The notes: a model not told the origin generated them from the letters alone. A DNA stretch of 64,000 bases from Bathymodiolus japonicus methanotrophic gill symbiont (GCF_019721995.1 NZ_BLYC01000001.1:186001-250000), one strand, 5' to 3'. Shown: positions 1-10,447, counted from the first letter of the stretch. Numbers and translations are program-made.

Positions 1-54
1 ACGAATTATGGCGACAGGAGTCCCGGAATTTCGTGAGGTAGCATGGCGCGCCTG
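1..54 (+). repeat. tail of a type-B structured element
   Basis: The first 54 bases match the last 54 bases of the B elements at 5929-6208 and 40262-40541, ending in the shared GCGCGCCTG. The ATTATGG spelling marks it as B rather than A, which has ATTACGG. The rest lies outside the window. Confidence 0.85.
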
Positions 55-101
55 GCAAACCTGTCAGGTCTTTTGCTACCGAAAAAGCCCCGCTAGAATT
101 G

Positions 102-119
102 CTAAGCCCGTGTGCTTAG
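102..119 (-). terminator. possible terminator after pgm
   Basis: A short inverted repeat (CTAAGC/GCTTAG) lies just past the pgm stop. A T-run on the minus strand follows about 15 bases further on, which is too far for a textbook terminator, so this is weak. Confidence 0.25.
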
Positions 120-128
120 TCGTTATAT

Positions 129-1817
<1,689 letters not shown>

Positions 1818-1819
1818 CT

Positions 1820-2359
1820 ATGCGATATTTCATTTTTTTATTCCTGCTTTTTTTTGCCTCTCTCAGTATTGCGGATGAAGCCGTCTGGTTACTAGTCGAT
1901 ACGCAGAAAAAAGTTATTCTGGTTAAACGGGGAGAGCTGACTGTGGCAAGTTTTGATGGAATTTCTATAGGCCGGAAAGGCGCAATGTATAAGCAAAAGT
2001 CAGGGGATGATATTACCCCGCTGGGGAATTATAAAATTGCCTATATTAACGATCAGAGTCAATTCAGGACGTTTTTTGGCCTGGACTACCCGTCAGTATA
2101 CGATGCTGAATTAGCCATTCTGGATAAGCGGATTTCTGTCCCGCAATTTCAGGAAATTAAGCAGGCGCATGCTGATAATCGCTTGCCACCGCAAAATACT
2201 GCCTTAGGGGGATATATCGGGATACATGGAATAGGTCGGGGAAATCAAAGTCTACATAGTGTTTTTGACTGGACTCAGGGCTGTGTTGCTTTGTCTAATC
2301 GGCAAATTGATCAACTGGCAAAGTGGGTTTATAAAGGGATGCGGGTGCAAATAAAATAA
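1820..2359 (+). CDS. small L,D-transpeptidase (YkuD family)
   Basis: A 179-residue exported protein with an N-terminal hydrophobic signal sequence (cleavage probably near residue 18) followed directly by a YkuD catalytic domain. The active-site signature is present as GIHGIG (His136) and WTQGCV (Cys155). YkuD enzymes make 3-3 peptidoglycan cross-links or attach lipoproteins to peptidoglycan in the periplasm; which applies here cannot be told. There is no LysM domain, unlike the second YkuD protein at 2875-3882. The Lpp-like lipoprotein lies 145 bp downstream on the same strand. Confidence 0.85.
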   Translation: MRYFIFLFLLFFASLSIADEAVWLLVDTQKKVILVKRGELTVASFDGISIGRKGAMYKQKSGDDITPLGNYKIAYINDQSQFRTFFGLDYPSVYDAELAILDKRISVPQFQEIKQAHADNRLPPQNTALGGYIGIHGIGRGNQSLHSVFDWTQGCVALSNRQIDQLAKWVYKGMRVQIK

Positions 2360-2503
2360 TTTGGCAAACATTTTAAAACAAGATAAAATCATTCCTATAC
2401 ATGTTGACAGCATTGTATTTTGTCTACCTAAGCTTTGAGTGTACTTTTTAGTTTATGTTCTTAACAGTTAGGTTTTGGTTTTATTTTATAAGGAATAGCG
2501 CAA

Positions 2504-2782
2504 ATGATTAAATTATTAAAAGTTTCTGCAGTAATATTAGGTACAAGTTTAGCTATAGGTTGTGCAAGCACGGGTGACCTTGAAAAATTACAAGCGGATG
2601 TTGATAGCCTGAAAGCTCAAACTGCTGCTATTTCAGCTAAAGCTGATAGCGCAGCGAGTGATGCTAAAGCAGCAGCAGATAATGCTTTAGCAGCAACAGC
2701 AGCAGCTAACCGTGCGGCAGATTCAGCAGCTGAAACAAATCATAAATTAGATCGCATGCTGAACAAAGCAATGATGAAATAA
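2504..2782 (+). CDS. lpp: Lpp/OprI-like murein lipoprotein
   Basis: A 92-residue lipoprotein with signal peptide and lipobox LAIGC, followed by an Ala-rich heptad helix typical of the trimeric coiled coil of Braun-type lipoprotein, and a lysine at the extreme C terminus (MMK). In the family the C-terminal lysine is joined to peptidoglycan by an L,D-transpeptidase; two such enzymes flank this gene, which fits that role. AAGGAATAG precedes the ATG as ribosome-binding site. A strong terminator follows, as expected for an abundant monocistronic message. Confidence 0.88.
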   Translation: MIKLLKVSAVILGTSLAIGCASTGDLEKLQADVDSLKAQTAAISAKADSAASDAKAAADNALAATAAANRAADSAAETNHKLDRMLNKAMMK

Positions 2783-2813
2783 TTGCTTTGTTATAAGCGA
2801 TTACGCTTATACG

Positions 2814-2852
2814 AAAAAGCCAGCTAGCTTTTAAAGTTAGCTGGCTTTTTTT
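2814..2852 (+). terminator. rho-independent terminator after lpp
   Basis: An 11-bp stem (AAAGCCAGCTA with TAGCTGGCTTT) around a short loop runs straight into a T-run, 30 bases after the lpp stop. The A-run on the left arm lets it also serve the convergent L,D-transpeptidase at 2875. Confidence 0.9.
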
Positions 2853-2874
2853 GCCTTAATTATTGCAAGGGCGT

Positions 2875-3882
2875 TTATTCATCGTCGATAGCATCCGTGG
2901 TTTGCAGATTGGATGGCTCCCGGGTAAATATCTTCACCGGAAGCCCTTGTCGATCTGCCAAAGCACTACTTAGTGCGCTACCGTCTAGAATAGGCAATAC
3001 GTCATTATTGGCACGCTCAATTAAGTCCAGGGCAATATCTAGTAAGTTATCTGTCTGATGATTTTCCAGAGGAGGGTGGGCTTCAATATATAAGTCATCA
3101 CCAGACCAGCCAACTTTAACCGCCTGGTTAACGATTGTGACTGGGTCACCGACCTTGATGCTGGGGAATAGTCTACTAATATCTTCAGGGTACATGCGGA
3201 TGCAACCATGGCTTACACGCAGGCCGACACCATAGGGTTTATTGGTGCTGTGGATAAGATAGCCGGGAATACCCAGGCGCATGGCAAATAAACCTAATGG
3301 GTTATTTGGGCCAGCAGGTACAACATCTGGCAAGGGGTCGCCTTTCGCTGCATGTTCTTTTTTTATCGACTCCGGCGGTGTCCAGGTTGGATTTTCCTTT
3401 TTCTGTACTATTTGGGTCTGACCTAAAGGTGTTTCCCAGTCTTGCCGACCGATGCTAATGGGATGAGTGATAACAGTGGGGGGCTTGTCTTTTTCAGGCT
3501 TGGGAAAGTAATACAGCCTGAACTCAGGTAAATTGAGCACCAGACCAGTACGCGGCGCATCAGGCAGCAGGCGCTCACTTTGCAGCTGAATTTTTGTACC
3601 AGCTCCTGGCAACCAGCGGTCAACATCAGGGTTTAAGCGAATAATTTCATTCTGACCCAGGTCAAAGCGGCGGGCAATATCGAGTAAATCCTCGTCCTTA
3701 CTGGCAATAGTCTGTTTATTAGCGCCCTCGGAAAATTCCCGAATCAGGCTATCCTGTGGACTTTTGGGTAAAAGAAAGGATATTGCCTGCGCATTTTGAC
3801 TGCTCAGAATGATGATACTGGCTAGTACCGCAGCTAATTTACGTTGCGGGATAAAGATGTTTTTAAGTTGCTGAATTAACAT
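2875..3882 (-). CDS. LysM-type L,D-transpeptidase (ErfK/YbiS/YnhG class)
   Basis: Periplasmic enzyme of 335 residues from the ATG at 3882; the upstream TTG reading adds 16 residues with no signal-peptide character. Order: signal peptide (about 1-33, ending NAQA), LysM-like segment (about 57-100), YkuD catalytic domain with His211 and SHGCIRM (Cys227), and a C-terminal extension of about 90 residues. In the ErfK/YbiS class the enzyme attaches Lpp to diaminopimelate of peptidoglycan. The adjacent lpp on the opposite strand makes that role likely here, but this is context, not proof. Confidence 0.88.
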   Translation of the reverse strand: MLIQQLKNIFIPQRKLAAVLASIIILSSQNAQAISFLLPKSPQDSLIREFSEGANKQTIASKDEDLLDIARRFDLGQNEIIRLNPDVDRWLPGAGTKIQLQSERLLPDAPRTGLVLNLPEFRLYYFPKPEKDKPPTVITHPISIGRQDWETPLGQTQIVQKKENPTWTPPESIKKEHAAKGDPLPDVVPAGPNNPLGLFAMRLGIPGYLIHSTNKPYGVGLRVSHGCIRMYPEDISRLFPSIKVGDPVTIVNQAVKVGWSGDDLYIEAHPPLENHQTDNLLDIALDLIERANNDVLPILDGSALSSALADRQGLPVKIFTREPSNLQTTDAIDDE

Positions 3883-3955
3883 TACTGTGCATTCATTTAT
3901 CCATATATAAAATAGGTGCTGCACTAGCAAAGCAATTGTAGCGCAGTTGAATTAG

Positions 3956-4867
3956 TTATTTACTATCATTTTCGCCGCCAAAAATCTCCAGCAAGCGTGG
4001 CAGGAAGCTACTCAATTCTTGTGACATAATCGTAAAGTCCACATCAAACTGCTCTTCGGCAGAGCCAGTTTCTGTATCTGCTACTTGATCCTGTATCAGA
4101 TCTAAAAATTTCAGGCGTTTCATGGATAGATTTTCATCAACAATGAATGATAAACGATCAGACCAGCTAATAGCCAGCTTAATAACCTGTTTGCCGGTAT
4201 CCAGGTGATTTTTTATTTCAGACGCAGCAAGATCTTGACGCTTGCAGCGTATGATGCCGCCTGATTCTTCGGGTGCACGTAATTCACATTCATCTTCAAT
4301 CAGTACATCGGCTGGTGAGTTATTTTGTATTAACCATTGCGTCATAGTACTGACCGGTTTTTCTTTAGTACTTATTGGCACTAGTGGTAATGAACCCAGG
4401 TTTTTGCGTAAAAAGCTGATCAGCTCCTCGGCTTTTTTTGCCGATGCGGCATCAACGATTAACCAGCCTCCTTTTGGGTCTATGTAGGCAAAGGTTTTTT
4501 TGGAAAATGAAAAAGCACGTGGCAAGAGCTCGAAAATAATTTGATCTTTTAGTTCGGTGCGCTCTTTTTTGGATAGCTTACGCGCTTCCTGGTCTTCTTT
4601 TTCAGTGATTTTTTCTGCAGTCATTTCGTTAATCACGCTGCTTGGAAGCACCTTTTCTTCTTTTGTCGCGCATAACATGATAAAGCCATTTGCCTGGTGT
4701 ATAAGTTGGTCTGAACCACGACCTAACGGGGCAGTCCAGCCATAACTGAATACTTCAGTGGGTGAACAAGGTTTGAAGCGAAAGTTTTGCAGTTTTTCCT
4801 CTAGTTCTGCAGGTGTTTGAGTAAAGGCTTCTGTTAAACGGTAAATAGCGATATTTTTAAACCACAT
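3956..4867 (-). CDS. rdgC: recombination-associated protein RdgC
   Basis: 303 residues, the standard RdgC length, starting MWFKNIAIYRLT and with the family block FSYGWTAPLGR near residue 40. RdgC forms a ring around double-stranded DNA and restrains RecA filament formation. No partner genes are beside it. RdgC is required in recA-dependent replication-restart mutants of E. coli; nothing in the sequence shows its regulation here. Confidence 0.93.
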   Translation of the reverse strand: MWFKNIAIYRLTEAFTQTPAELEEKLQNFRFKPCSPTEVFSYGWTAPLGRGSDQLIHQANGFIMLCATKEEKVLPSSVINEMTAEKITEKEDQEARKLSKKERTELKDQIIFELLPRAFSFSKKTFAYIDPKGGWLIVDAASAKKAEELISFLRKNLGSLPLVPISTKEKPVSTMTQWLIQNNSPADVLIEDECELRAPEESGGIIRCKRQDLAASEIKNHLDTGKQVIKLAISWSDRLSFIVDENLSMKRLKFLDLIQDQVADTETGSAEEQFDVDFTIMSQELSSFLPRLLEIFGGENDSK

Positions 4868-4900
4868 GTTTAGATTTTTTAAATTTAATAAGATGATTGG

Positions 4901-5002
4901 TTAAGGGTATTGTTCGATTAATGCTTGCTGGATATCTTGTTCAGATGTTTTTTCAGGGTGAGTAAAGCCCTTATACCTACTACTTTGGAGTAGGCTGGGC
5001 AT
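4901..5002 (-). CDS. possible 33-residue protein or gene remnant
   Basis: An open frame of 33 codons reads MPSLLQSSRYKGFT and ends IEQYP. It has a charged helical look (EKTSEQDIQQALIEQ) and sits directly upstream of rdgC on the same strand. No clear ribosome-binding site is seen, and no family is recognised. It may be the C-terminal end of a lost gene rather than a real small protein. Confidence 0.3.
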   Translation of the reverse strand: MPSLLQSSRYKGFTHPEKTSEQDIQQALIEQYP

Positions 5003-5249
5003 TATCGCAAAAATCGCAGGAATTATCGATCATTAATATGTTATCGTGACTCTATTTTATTTAAACACAGATTAGTTATTTAATGACAGAGCAAACTGGA
5101 TTTAATCTCTTAGGCAATAATAAGACGCAGATTTTAATTCTGGGTAGCATGCCCAGTGTTGTCTCTATAGCGAAGCAGCAATACTATGCTCATCCGCGTA
5201 ATGCATTCTGGCGAATTATGGCTGCACTGTTTAATGATAATCAGCCTAT

Positions 5250-5509
5250 CGCTGTCAGCCCCGGACGGGCTGATAGTCTCCAGAAGGCGCAGGGAAATTT
5301 GCCAATCCGAAGTGCGCGATAGCGCGCGAGGGAGGCTAAAATTTTATCCCGAATAGCCGTAGAGCCATTTGTGGTAGCCATGACTGAGCTGCTTTGTGCT
5401 CAGTCTGTGGCGGACGCAGGGCGGCTGGAGCATCTCCTATTCGCTGCGTAGGTGAACGAATTACGGCGACAGGAGTCCCGGAATTTCGTGAGGTAGCATG
5501 GCGCGCCTG
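5250..5509 (+). repeat. structured element A, copy 1
   Basis: 260-bp element with the exact A ends (CGCTGTCAG to GCGCGCCTG), inserted in the deoxyinosine glycosylase gene after codon 55. No flanking duplication is visible. Internal hairpins are described in the findings. Confidence 0.9.
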
Positions 5510-5783
5510 TGCTTACCCGCCAGGCTAATAAGATTCTGGAGGCTCAGGGTATTGCTATCTGTGACATCAGTGTTCCCCTATCAATTGAGGCCGTGAAACT
5601 AACCTCGCCACAAGAGAGCTCATAAAGCACTGTAAAGACATTCCTGTTATTATTGCGTTTTGAACTGCTCGAATGGTATACGAGCTGATACGAGATATTC
5701 TTGCCTGGAAAAATAATGGATTCACAAAACGATCTCGTTTTTGAGCCTGTTGCTGCCTTATCTCCAGAGCCTCGCTATATTTT

Positions 5784-6374
5784 TTATCCGATGGATGAAT
5801 CAGTATGATCTCGTAACACAGGTATTTCTTGATGTCTCTGAGTTCCGTTTGTCACCAGACAAAGAAATCTGAGCAACCCACTTCTGAGATTCAACGCGTA
5901 AATCCCCCCGGCCGCATAAACTTTCCCCCGCTGAAAATCATGGAAACGGAGCTTAGCGAAGTGGTGATTTTTAGTCCCTGATAGGCGACAGGGAAATTCG
6001 CTGATTCGACGTGTGCTAGCTGCACGCGAGAGGAGCAAGAATTGCATTCCGAATAGCCGTCCAGCCAGTGAGGTAGTAATGACGAAGCGGCTTTTGTGCG
6101 TAGTCGTTGCGGACGCAGGGCGTTCAGGGCATCTCCCATCCGCTGCGTAGGTGAATGAATTATGGCGACAGGAGTCCCGGAATTTCGTGAGGTAGCATGG
6201 CGCGCCTGCGACTACACTGATACAGCATAATAACCCAAGGCGAATAAAGTCGATATCCTTCAGCTCTGGGCATGAACGAGCCCACAAAGGATGGCGCTCT
6301 GCTAACAGGGCACGTTCCATACTTTCATTGCAGTGTTGGTGAATATGTTCAGAGAGTGGTAGGTCTTTAAGCAT
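5784..6374 (-). pseudogene. remnant of T1 transposase
   Basis: N-terminal residues 1-56 match the intact T1 transposase (MLKDLPLSEHIHQHCNES onward) at 6208-6374. The reading then enters the B element and re-emerges in a central fragment (VYAAGGIYALNLRSGLLRF) up to the deletion near 5811. The catalytic C-terminal part is missing. Confidence 0.85.
5929..6208 (+). repeat. structured element B, copy 1
   Basis: 280-bp element from CGCTGAAAATCATGG to GCGCGCCTG inside T1c. Compared with the intact T1 copy, 265 bp of transposase sequence (equivalent to 42062-42326) is missing at this site, so the element replaces target DNA rather than simply interrupting it. Confidence 0.9.
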
Positions 6375-6577
6375 GGGTGATATCCGTTTATGAGGTGATT
6401 AAGACGGAAATTTTTAGAAGAATCTTTTCGGGAAATGCAAGCTTTATTTGAAATTATTTGTTGTTTTTTTACGGTGCCTACAGAGTATCTATTTGCTGTT
6501 ATAAGTGATTAAAATCAAAAAGATGGAAATATTCGAGTGGTGCTACCTTCAGGTAGGATATAGGCTGCTTTGTTTAG

Positions 6578-6896
6578 CCCATCTTCGTCACTTTCATCTT
6601 TCTAAGCCATTGATTCATCGGTTTAAGCGATTTTTTGTCGAAAAATTCTCTTTAAAATCAATGGTGTTTTTTTTGAAAGTTTTGTAGTGCCATTTATATT
6701 ATTTTTGTTGATAAATTCATTGACTTTTGTCAAAAAAATCATCATTATTTGAGTGTAATTTACATGCGACAAAAATACTCTAAAAAATCCAACGTTTTAT
6801 ACAAAAACACAAAATCTGTAGTGCCAACTAGCTACTTTTTAAAATTTCAACCAATTGATTTATAACAACTACATCATCAATAGTGACGAAGATGGG
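6578..6896. repeat. MITE E, copy 1
   Basis: 319-bp element with 15-bp inverted ends CCCATCTTCGTCACT / AGTGACGAAGATGGG and the target duplication TTAG. The uninterrupted site is visible at 24681 (TTTAGGTACTTC). AT-rich, no coding capacity. Confidence 0.92.
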
Positions 6897-7323
6897 TTAG
6901 GTACTTCTTCTTTCAATGGGAACACTGATGATCTGGGATGTGTTAAAATCCTGTGCCAGACAAGGCAGCCTGGATTCTGCAATCGAGGAAAGCAGTATAG
7001 AAATAAATGATTTTACCAGTTTGTTTAATTCGTTTGGCAACATTAAACAGGTGTTTTTTAATGGTGCTACGGCGCAAGCATTGTATAAAAAACATGTTTA
7101 TCCTGATTTTCCTGCTATGTATAAGGCGCTTAACTACACAAAATTACCCTCTACCAGTCCTGCCTATGCGGCTATGCCTTATCAAGATAAATTGGCTGCT
7201 TGGTCAGTACTGAAGCCATTATGTAGAGCGGACTTCAGTCCGCCAGCGCACTGTGAAACTGTAAAGGTGGACGGGTAACAATTATATGCAATACGATAAT
7301 TAATAAAGACGAATGAGTATCAG

Positions 7324-7911
7324 ATGAAAATAAGTTTTCTAGCTTCACATGGTGGCAGTTCTGCCAGGCAAATTATTGCTGCAATTCAAACGCAAAAATT
7401 AACTGGCTTTGAGATTGGTCTTTTAATCACTAACAATAAGAACACGGCTATTTATCCATGGTGTCTGGAGCATGGCATCGAAGTTGTACATATTAGCGGA
7501 GAGACGCATCCTGATAATGAAGACCGGGCGATCAAACAGGCTTTGCTTGCTGTAGGCACAGATATAGTCGTGTTATCAGGGTATATGAAAAAAATTGGCT
7601 GTGCAACGCTGGCTGCGTTTAATAATAAAATTTTAAATATCCATCCTTCATTATTGCCCAGGCATGGCGGACATAAAATGTACGGTGATTTTGTGCATGC
7701 TGCAGTCTTATCGGCAGGGGATAAGGAGAGCGGGGCATCGGTGCAGGTTATTAACGAGGTGTACGATGCAGGTCCCGTACTGTTGCAAAAGACAGTACCT
7801 GTTCTGGAAGATGATACCATTGCTACTCTAGGAGCTAGGGTACGCTCTGTAGAAGCTGAGCTATATATTAATGCACTGCAAAAGTGGCAGGCAAATAATT
7901 TTAAAATCTGA
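7324..7911 (+). CDS. PurN-like formyltransferase
   Basis: 195-residue protein of the formyl-transferase superfamily (glycinamide ribonucleotide transformylase type). Visible motifs are the N-terminal strand-loop MKISFLASHGGS, the formyl-tetrahydrofolate loop NIHPSLLPRHGG with the catalytic Asn-His pair, and GASVQVINEVYDAGPVL with the Asp that assists catalysis. The loop is followed by HKMYG, as in a PurN-like subgroup rather than classical PurN (which has TFKG-type residues), so the acceptor substrate is uncertain. It overlaps the next open frame region and is probably co-transcribed with it. Confidence 0.78.
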   Translation: MKISFLASHGGSSARQIIAAIQTQKLTGFEIGLLITNNKNTAIYPWCLEHGIEVVHISGETHPDNEDRAIKQALLAVGTDIVVLSGYMKKIGCATLAAFNNKILNIHPSLLPRHGGHKMYGDFVHAAVLSAGDKESGASVQVINEVYDAGPVLLQKTVPVLEDDTIATLGARVRSVEAELYINALQKWQANNFKI

Positions 7912-7915
7912 AGTT

Positions 7916-8278
7916 ATGCACGATAAGCAAAGAACTGTAGCGCGGATCACTGATTCGCTGGTTAGTCTGGGAAAGAGTAAGCGCTTAGCGGCTATGCGCA
8001 AGTCTCAGCAAGTGGAGCTGGAAAAGACACTGCAATCAGCTAAGCCTTTTAGCGGTAAAAAAGCACAGCAGATAAGTCAGGCCAGAGAGAATATCGAGCA
8101 AAAAATAGCAGAAATTAAATCAGCTTTACCTGCGGGCAAGCAGAGTAAATTATTTGCATTACGTTATGGATCAGAGCAGAAAATAATTCAATTAAGCGTG
8201 CAGCAATTGTATGTGCTATTGAAAATTAAACAAGAATTAGCTATCGAAATAAGAGATGTAAAGTATCGAAAGGAATGA
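7916..8278 (+). CDS. hypothetical charged helical protein
   Basis: 120 residues from the ATG at 7916, which lies 4 bp after the formyltransferase stop; the longer frame from 7871 would overlap that gene by 41 bp. Predominantly Lys/Gln/Glu-rich helix without signal peptide or membrane segment. I recognise no family. Close spacing suggests translation coupled to the upstream gene. Confidence 0.55.
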   Translation: MHDKQRTVARITDSLVSLGKSKRLAAMRKSQQVELEKTLQSAKPFSGKKAQQISQARENIEQKIAEIKSALPAGKQSKLFALRYGSEQKIIQLSVQQLYVLLKIKQELAIEIRDVKYRKE

Positions 8279-8318
8279 TAGCAGGGGGGGGGGTGTAGCG
8301 TTTTTTCAGATAGGAAAA

Positions 8319-8344
8319 CTACCTTAATGCAAGCATTAAGGTAG
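8319..8344. terminator. perfect hairpin between convergent genes
   Basis: An 11-bp perfect stem, CTACCTTAATG with CATTAAGGTAG, and a 4-base loop lies between convergent genes (stops at 8278 and 8405). It lacks a T-run, so a role in termination or mRNA stability is inferred from position only. A run of 10 G precedes it at 8284. Confidence 0.5.
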
Positions 8345-8404
8345 CCGCTATCCTTAAACTGGAATATGAAATAAACCAGTTATTGAATTAGACTCGAAAA
8401 GAGC

Positions 8405-8599
8405 TTATTCAACAAAGATGTTTTGAGTAGCTAATCTTTTTGCATTCGCAGCTTCGAATGCAGCCTGAGTGCTTTCAGTAGGAGCTGATTGCATACCTAG
8501 ATGCTCAGTTTCTCTACCTTTTAGGATTAAAACACCTACGACAGCGATTAAAATGATGCCACCGATATACAGTTTTGAATTATCTTTTTCTTCAGCCAT
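8405..8599 (-). CDS. small single-pass membrane protein, unknown
   Basis: 64 residues from the ATG at 8599, which has a good GAGGAA ribosome-binding site six bases upstream; the longer frame from 8647 lacks one. A charged N terminus (MAEEKDNSK) is followed by one transmembrane segment (about 10-26, LYIGGIILIAVVGVLIL) and a polar C-terminal tail. No family recognised; topology suggests a membrane-anchored accessory subunit or small regulator. Confidence 0.6.
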   Translation of the reverse strand: MAEEKDNSKLYIGGIILIAVVGVLILKGRETEHLGMQSAPTESTQAAFEAANAKRLATQNIFVE

Positions 8600-8647
8600 T
8601 CGAATTTCCTCGTTATTATTTTTATAAAAATATTGTGCTTTGCACAT

Positions 8648-8967
8648 TTAAGACGCATCGTTTCTTATGCGCCTCGTGTATGTCGGAGCAATTTACTCTA
8701 AATCGACGGTGTATTTTTATCATAATTAATTGTGTCGTGTCAAAACAATTATTTGGCTAAGGAATTTACCAGGCAATAATTCAATATATCTCATTGATAA
8801 TAAAGAGATCTGATTTTTCAGTAAGCAGTATTTTTTTTACTTTGCGGGGCACTGAGAGAGCCTATATTTTTCGGGGATTAGGCGTAAAATCGTAGCTATA
8901 ACAGAGCTAACTTTTTATAGCTTTGCACAAGAAAGCAACGCACTAAAAATATTTATTGTGAGTTGCC
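8648..8967. other. 320-bp noncoding gap
   Basis: AT-rich spacer upstream of the 64-residue membrane protein and downstream of the symporter, both on the minus strand. It probably holds the promoter of the small protein. I see no RNA gene or repeat in it. Confidence 0.5.
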
Positions 8968-10266
8968 TTACCTTGCTCTATGCGGTAAATGTAATTCAGC
9001 AATCATGCCTGCCTCAGGGTCGTTAAAAATTGCATCATCAAGCGTATTTTCACCGCGTGCTACGATACAGGTCACAGTTGCATCACCGGTTATATTAACT
9101 ACCGTGCGTAACATATCTAACAAGCGATCTACACCGAGTATCAAACCGATACCTTCTACAGGTAGCCCTACCTGGTTAAACACCATCGCGAGCATAATAA
9201 GGCCTACGCCTGGCACGCCGGCGGTACCAATAGAAGCCAGAATGGACATGCCGATAATTGTAATATATTGAGTGAGTCCCAGATCAATCTGGTAGACATT
9301 GGCAATAAATACAGTGGCAACACCCTGCATAATAGCGGTGCCATCCATATTAATAGTTGCGCCTAAAGGTACGGTAAAAGCTGCAGTGGTGTTATTAACC
9401 CCAATACGCTTTTCCAGCGCTTGCAGGGTCACTGGAATGGTGGCATTGGAACTTGCGGTACTAAAAGCAAAAATGTGCGCGGGGCGCATTTTTCTGAAAA
9501 AAATCAATGGATTAAGCTTGGCAAAAAAACTCAGAAATAAGGGGAATGTGCCCAGCGCATGCAATAACAAGCATAAAATGACAACGGAAAAATAACCTAT
9601 CATCGGCACAATCAAGGCAAAGCCCTGCTCGGAAAATGTCTTGGTCATTAGGCAAAAGACACCGATCGGAGCAAAGTCCATGACCAGGGTTACGACCTGC
9701 ATCATCACTTCGTTTAATTTTTCGGCAGTGTCGGCCAGTTGCCTGCCTATATCACCTGTCATCAGCATGGCAATCGCAAACAGGATAACAAAAAAGATAA
9801 TTTGTAACATATTGCCCTGGGCAAATGCTTCAACAGGGTTGCCGGGAATGATATTAATAAACACATCCGTAATCGGTGGTGAAGCCTTGGCAACAAACTC
9901 GGTAGTTTGTTGCTGCTGAGTAAAATCTTTACCGGGTGCCACGGTAATCGCGACGGCTAACGCCAGAGTTATTGCAATGCCTGTGGTCAGTATATAAAGC
10001 AGCATGGATTTTAAGCCTATCCGTCCCAGTGCACTGATATCGCCTATACCACAGACGCCACATATTAAGGAGAAGGTAACCAGTGGCACGACCAGCATTT
10101 TGAGGGCATTAATAAAAGCTGAGCCAATAACGTGGAATAGACCATGCACAAAATAGTTTTGAATAATCGCTTGATCCGGAGCAAAGATATTGATTAGGCT
10201 GCCTAATATCAGTCCCAGGCTCATCGCGATTAAGATTTTAGTGGTCAATGATATTTTTTTGCTCAT
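8968..10266 (-). CDS. cation:dicarboxylate/amino-acid symporter (DctA/GltP family)
   Basis: 432-residue inner-membrane transporter of the sodium:dicarboxylate symporter family. It shows eight or so hydrophobic segments, the serine-rich hairpin motif FAFSTASSNATIPVT, the NMDGTA sodium/substrate motif, and a second hairpin region near GTAGVPGVG. It moves C4-dicarboxylates or acidic amino acids with Na+ or H+; the substrate cannot be fixed from sequence alone. It stands alone, downstream of the terminator that ends the mfnB operon. Confidence 0.88.
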   Translation of the reverse strand: MSKKISLTTKILIAMSLGLILGSLINIFAPDQAIIQNYFVHGLFHVIGSAFINALKMLVVPLVTFSLICGVCGIGDISALGRIGLKSMLLYILTTGIAITLALAVAITVAPGKDFTQQQQTTEFVAKASPPITDVFINIIPGNPVEAFAQGNMLQIIFFVILFAIAMLMTGDIGRQLADTAEKLNEVMMQVVTLVMDFAPIGVFCLMTKTFSEQGFALIVPMIGYFSVVILCLLLHALGTFPLFLSFFAKLNPLIFFRKMRPAHIFAFSTASSNATIPVTLQALEKRIGVNNTTAAFTVPLGATINMDGTAIMQGVATVFIANVYQIDLGLTQYITIIGMSILASIGTAGVPGVGLIMLAMVFNQVGLPVEGIGLILGVDRLLDMLRTVVNITGDATVTCIVARGENTLDDAIFNDPEAGMIAELHLPHRAR

Positions 10267-10376
10267 TTTTAAGTCATGCCGTTAGATTGAAAATGGTTGG
10301 GCCAAGCTAATTCCACGTGTGATTCATTGTAACCTGCAGGAGTACAATTGCTTTAGCTATTGCTGTCACTATCACT

Positions 10377-10397
10377 AAAAAAAGCTAAAGCTTTTTT
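10377..10397 (-). terminator. terminator of the cofactor operon
   Basis: AAAAAAAGC-TAAA-GCTTTTTT hairpin 50 bp after the mfnB stop, with T-runs on both strands so that it can act in either direction. It separates mfnB from the symporter. Confidence 0.7.
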
Positions 10398-10447
10398 ACT
10401 CCTTCCTGGGATTTAAAGTGGACACCCGGCTACTATGCTGTATTAGC

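Larger units (their letters stand above)
5565..6930 (-). mobile_element. IS4-type element T1, copy c (decayed)
   Basis: Bounded by the 13-bp inverted repeats CATCAGTGTTCCC and GGGAACACTGATG and by an 8-bp target duplication, ATCTGTGA (5557-5564) and ATCTGGGA (6931-6938), with one mismatch. The transposase runs on the minus strand and is dead: about 0.5 kb is deleted near 5811, a B element replaces 265 bp at 5929-6208, and MITE E is inserted at 6578-6896. Confidence 0.92.
5083..7278 (+). pseudogene. DNA-deoxyinosine (hypoxanthine) glycosylase, split by two insertions
   Basis: Three blocks make one UDG-superfamily protein: 5083-5249 (LGSMPSVVS, YYAHPRNAFWRIM), 5510-5564 (LTRQANKILEAQGIAI) and 6931-7266 (WDVLKSCARQGSLD, FFNGATAQALY, LPSTSPAYA). 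Members of this family excise hypoxanthine or uracil from deaminated DNA. The first gap holds a 260-bp A element, the second the IS4-type element T1c with its 8-bp target duplication. Removing T1c restores AIWDVLKSC exactly. Removing A leaves a frame shift unless 2 bp of the element ends belong to the target. The natural C terminus also appears replaced: after SVLKPL the frame runs through a palindrome (GCGGACTTCAGTCCGC). The gene cannot be functional. Confidence 0.9.

Noticed and set aside
5891-6139. Open frame on the minus strand of element B (starting MGDALNALRPQ), also at 19398 and 40212
   Set aside because: The frame is open through B, but it is absent from A, changes at every insertion junction, has no ribosome-binding site, and B evolves to conserve hairpins. 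It is best explained as chance.
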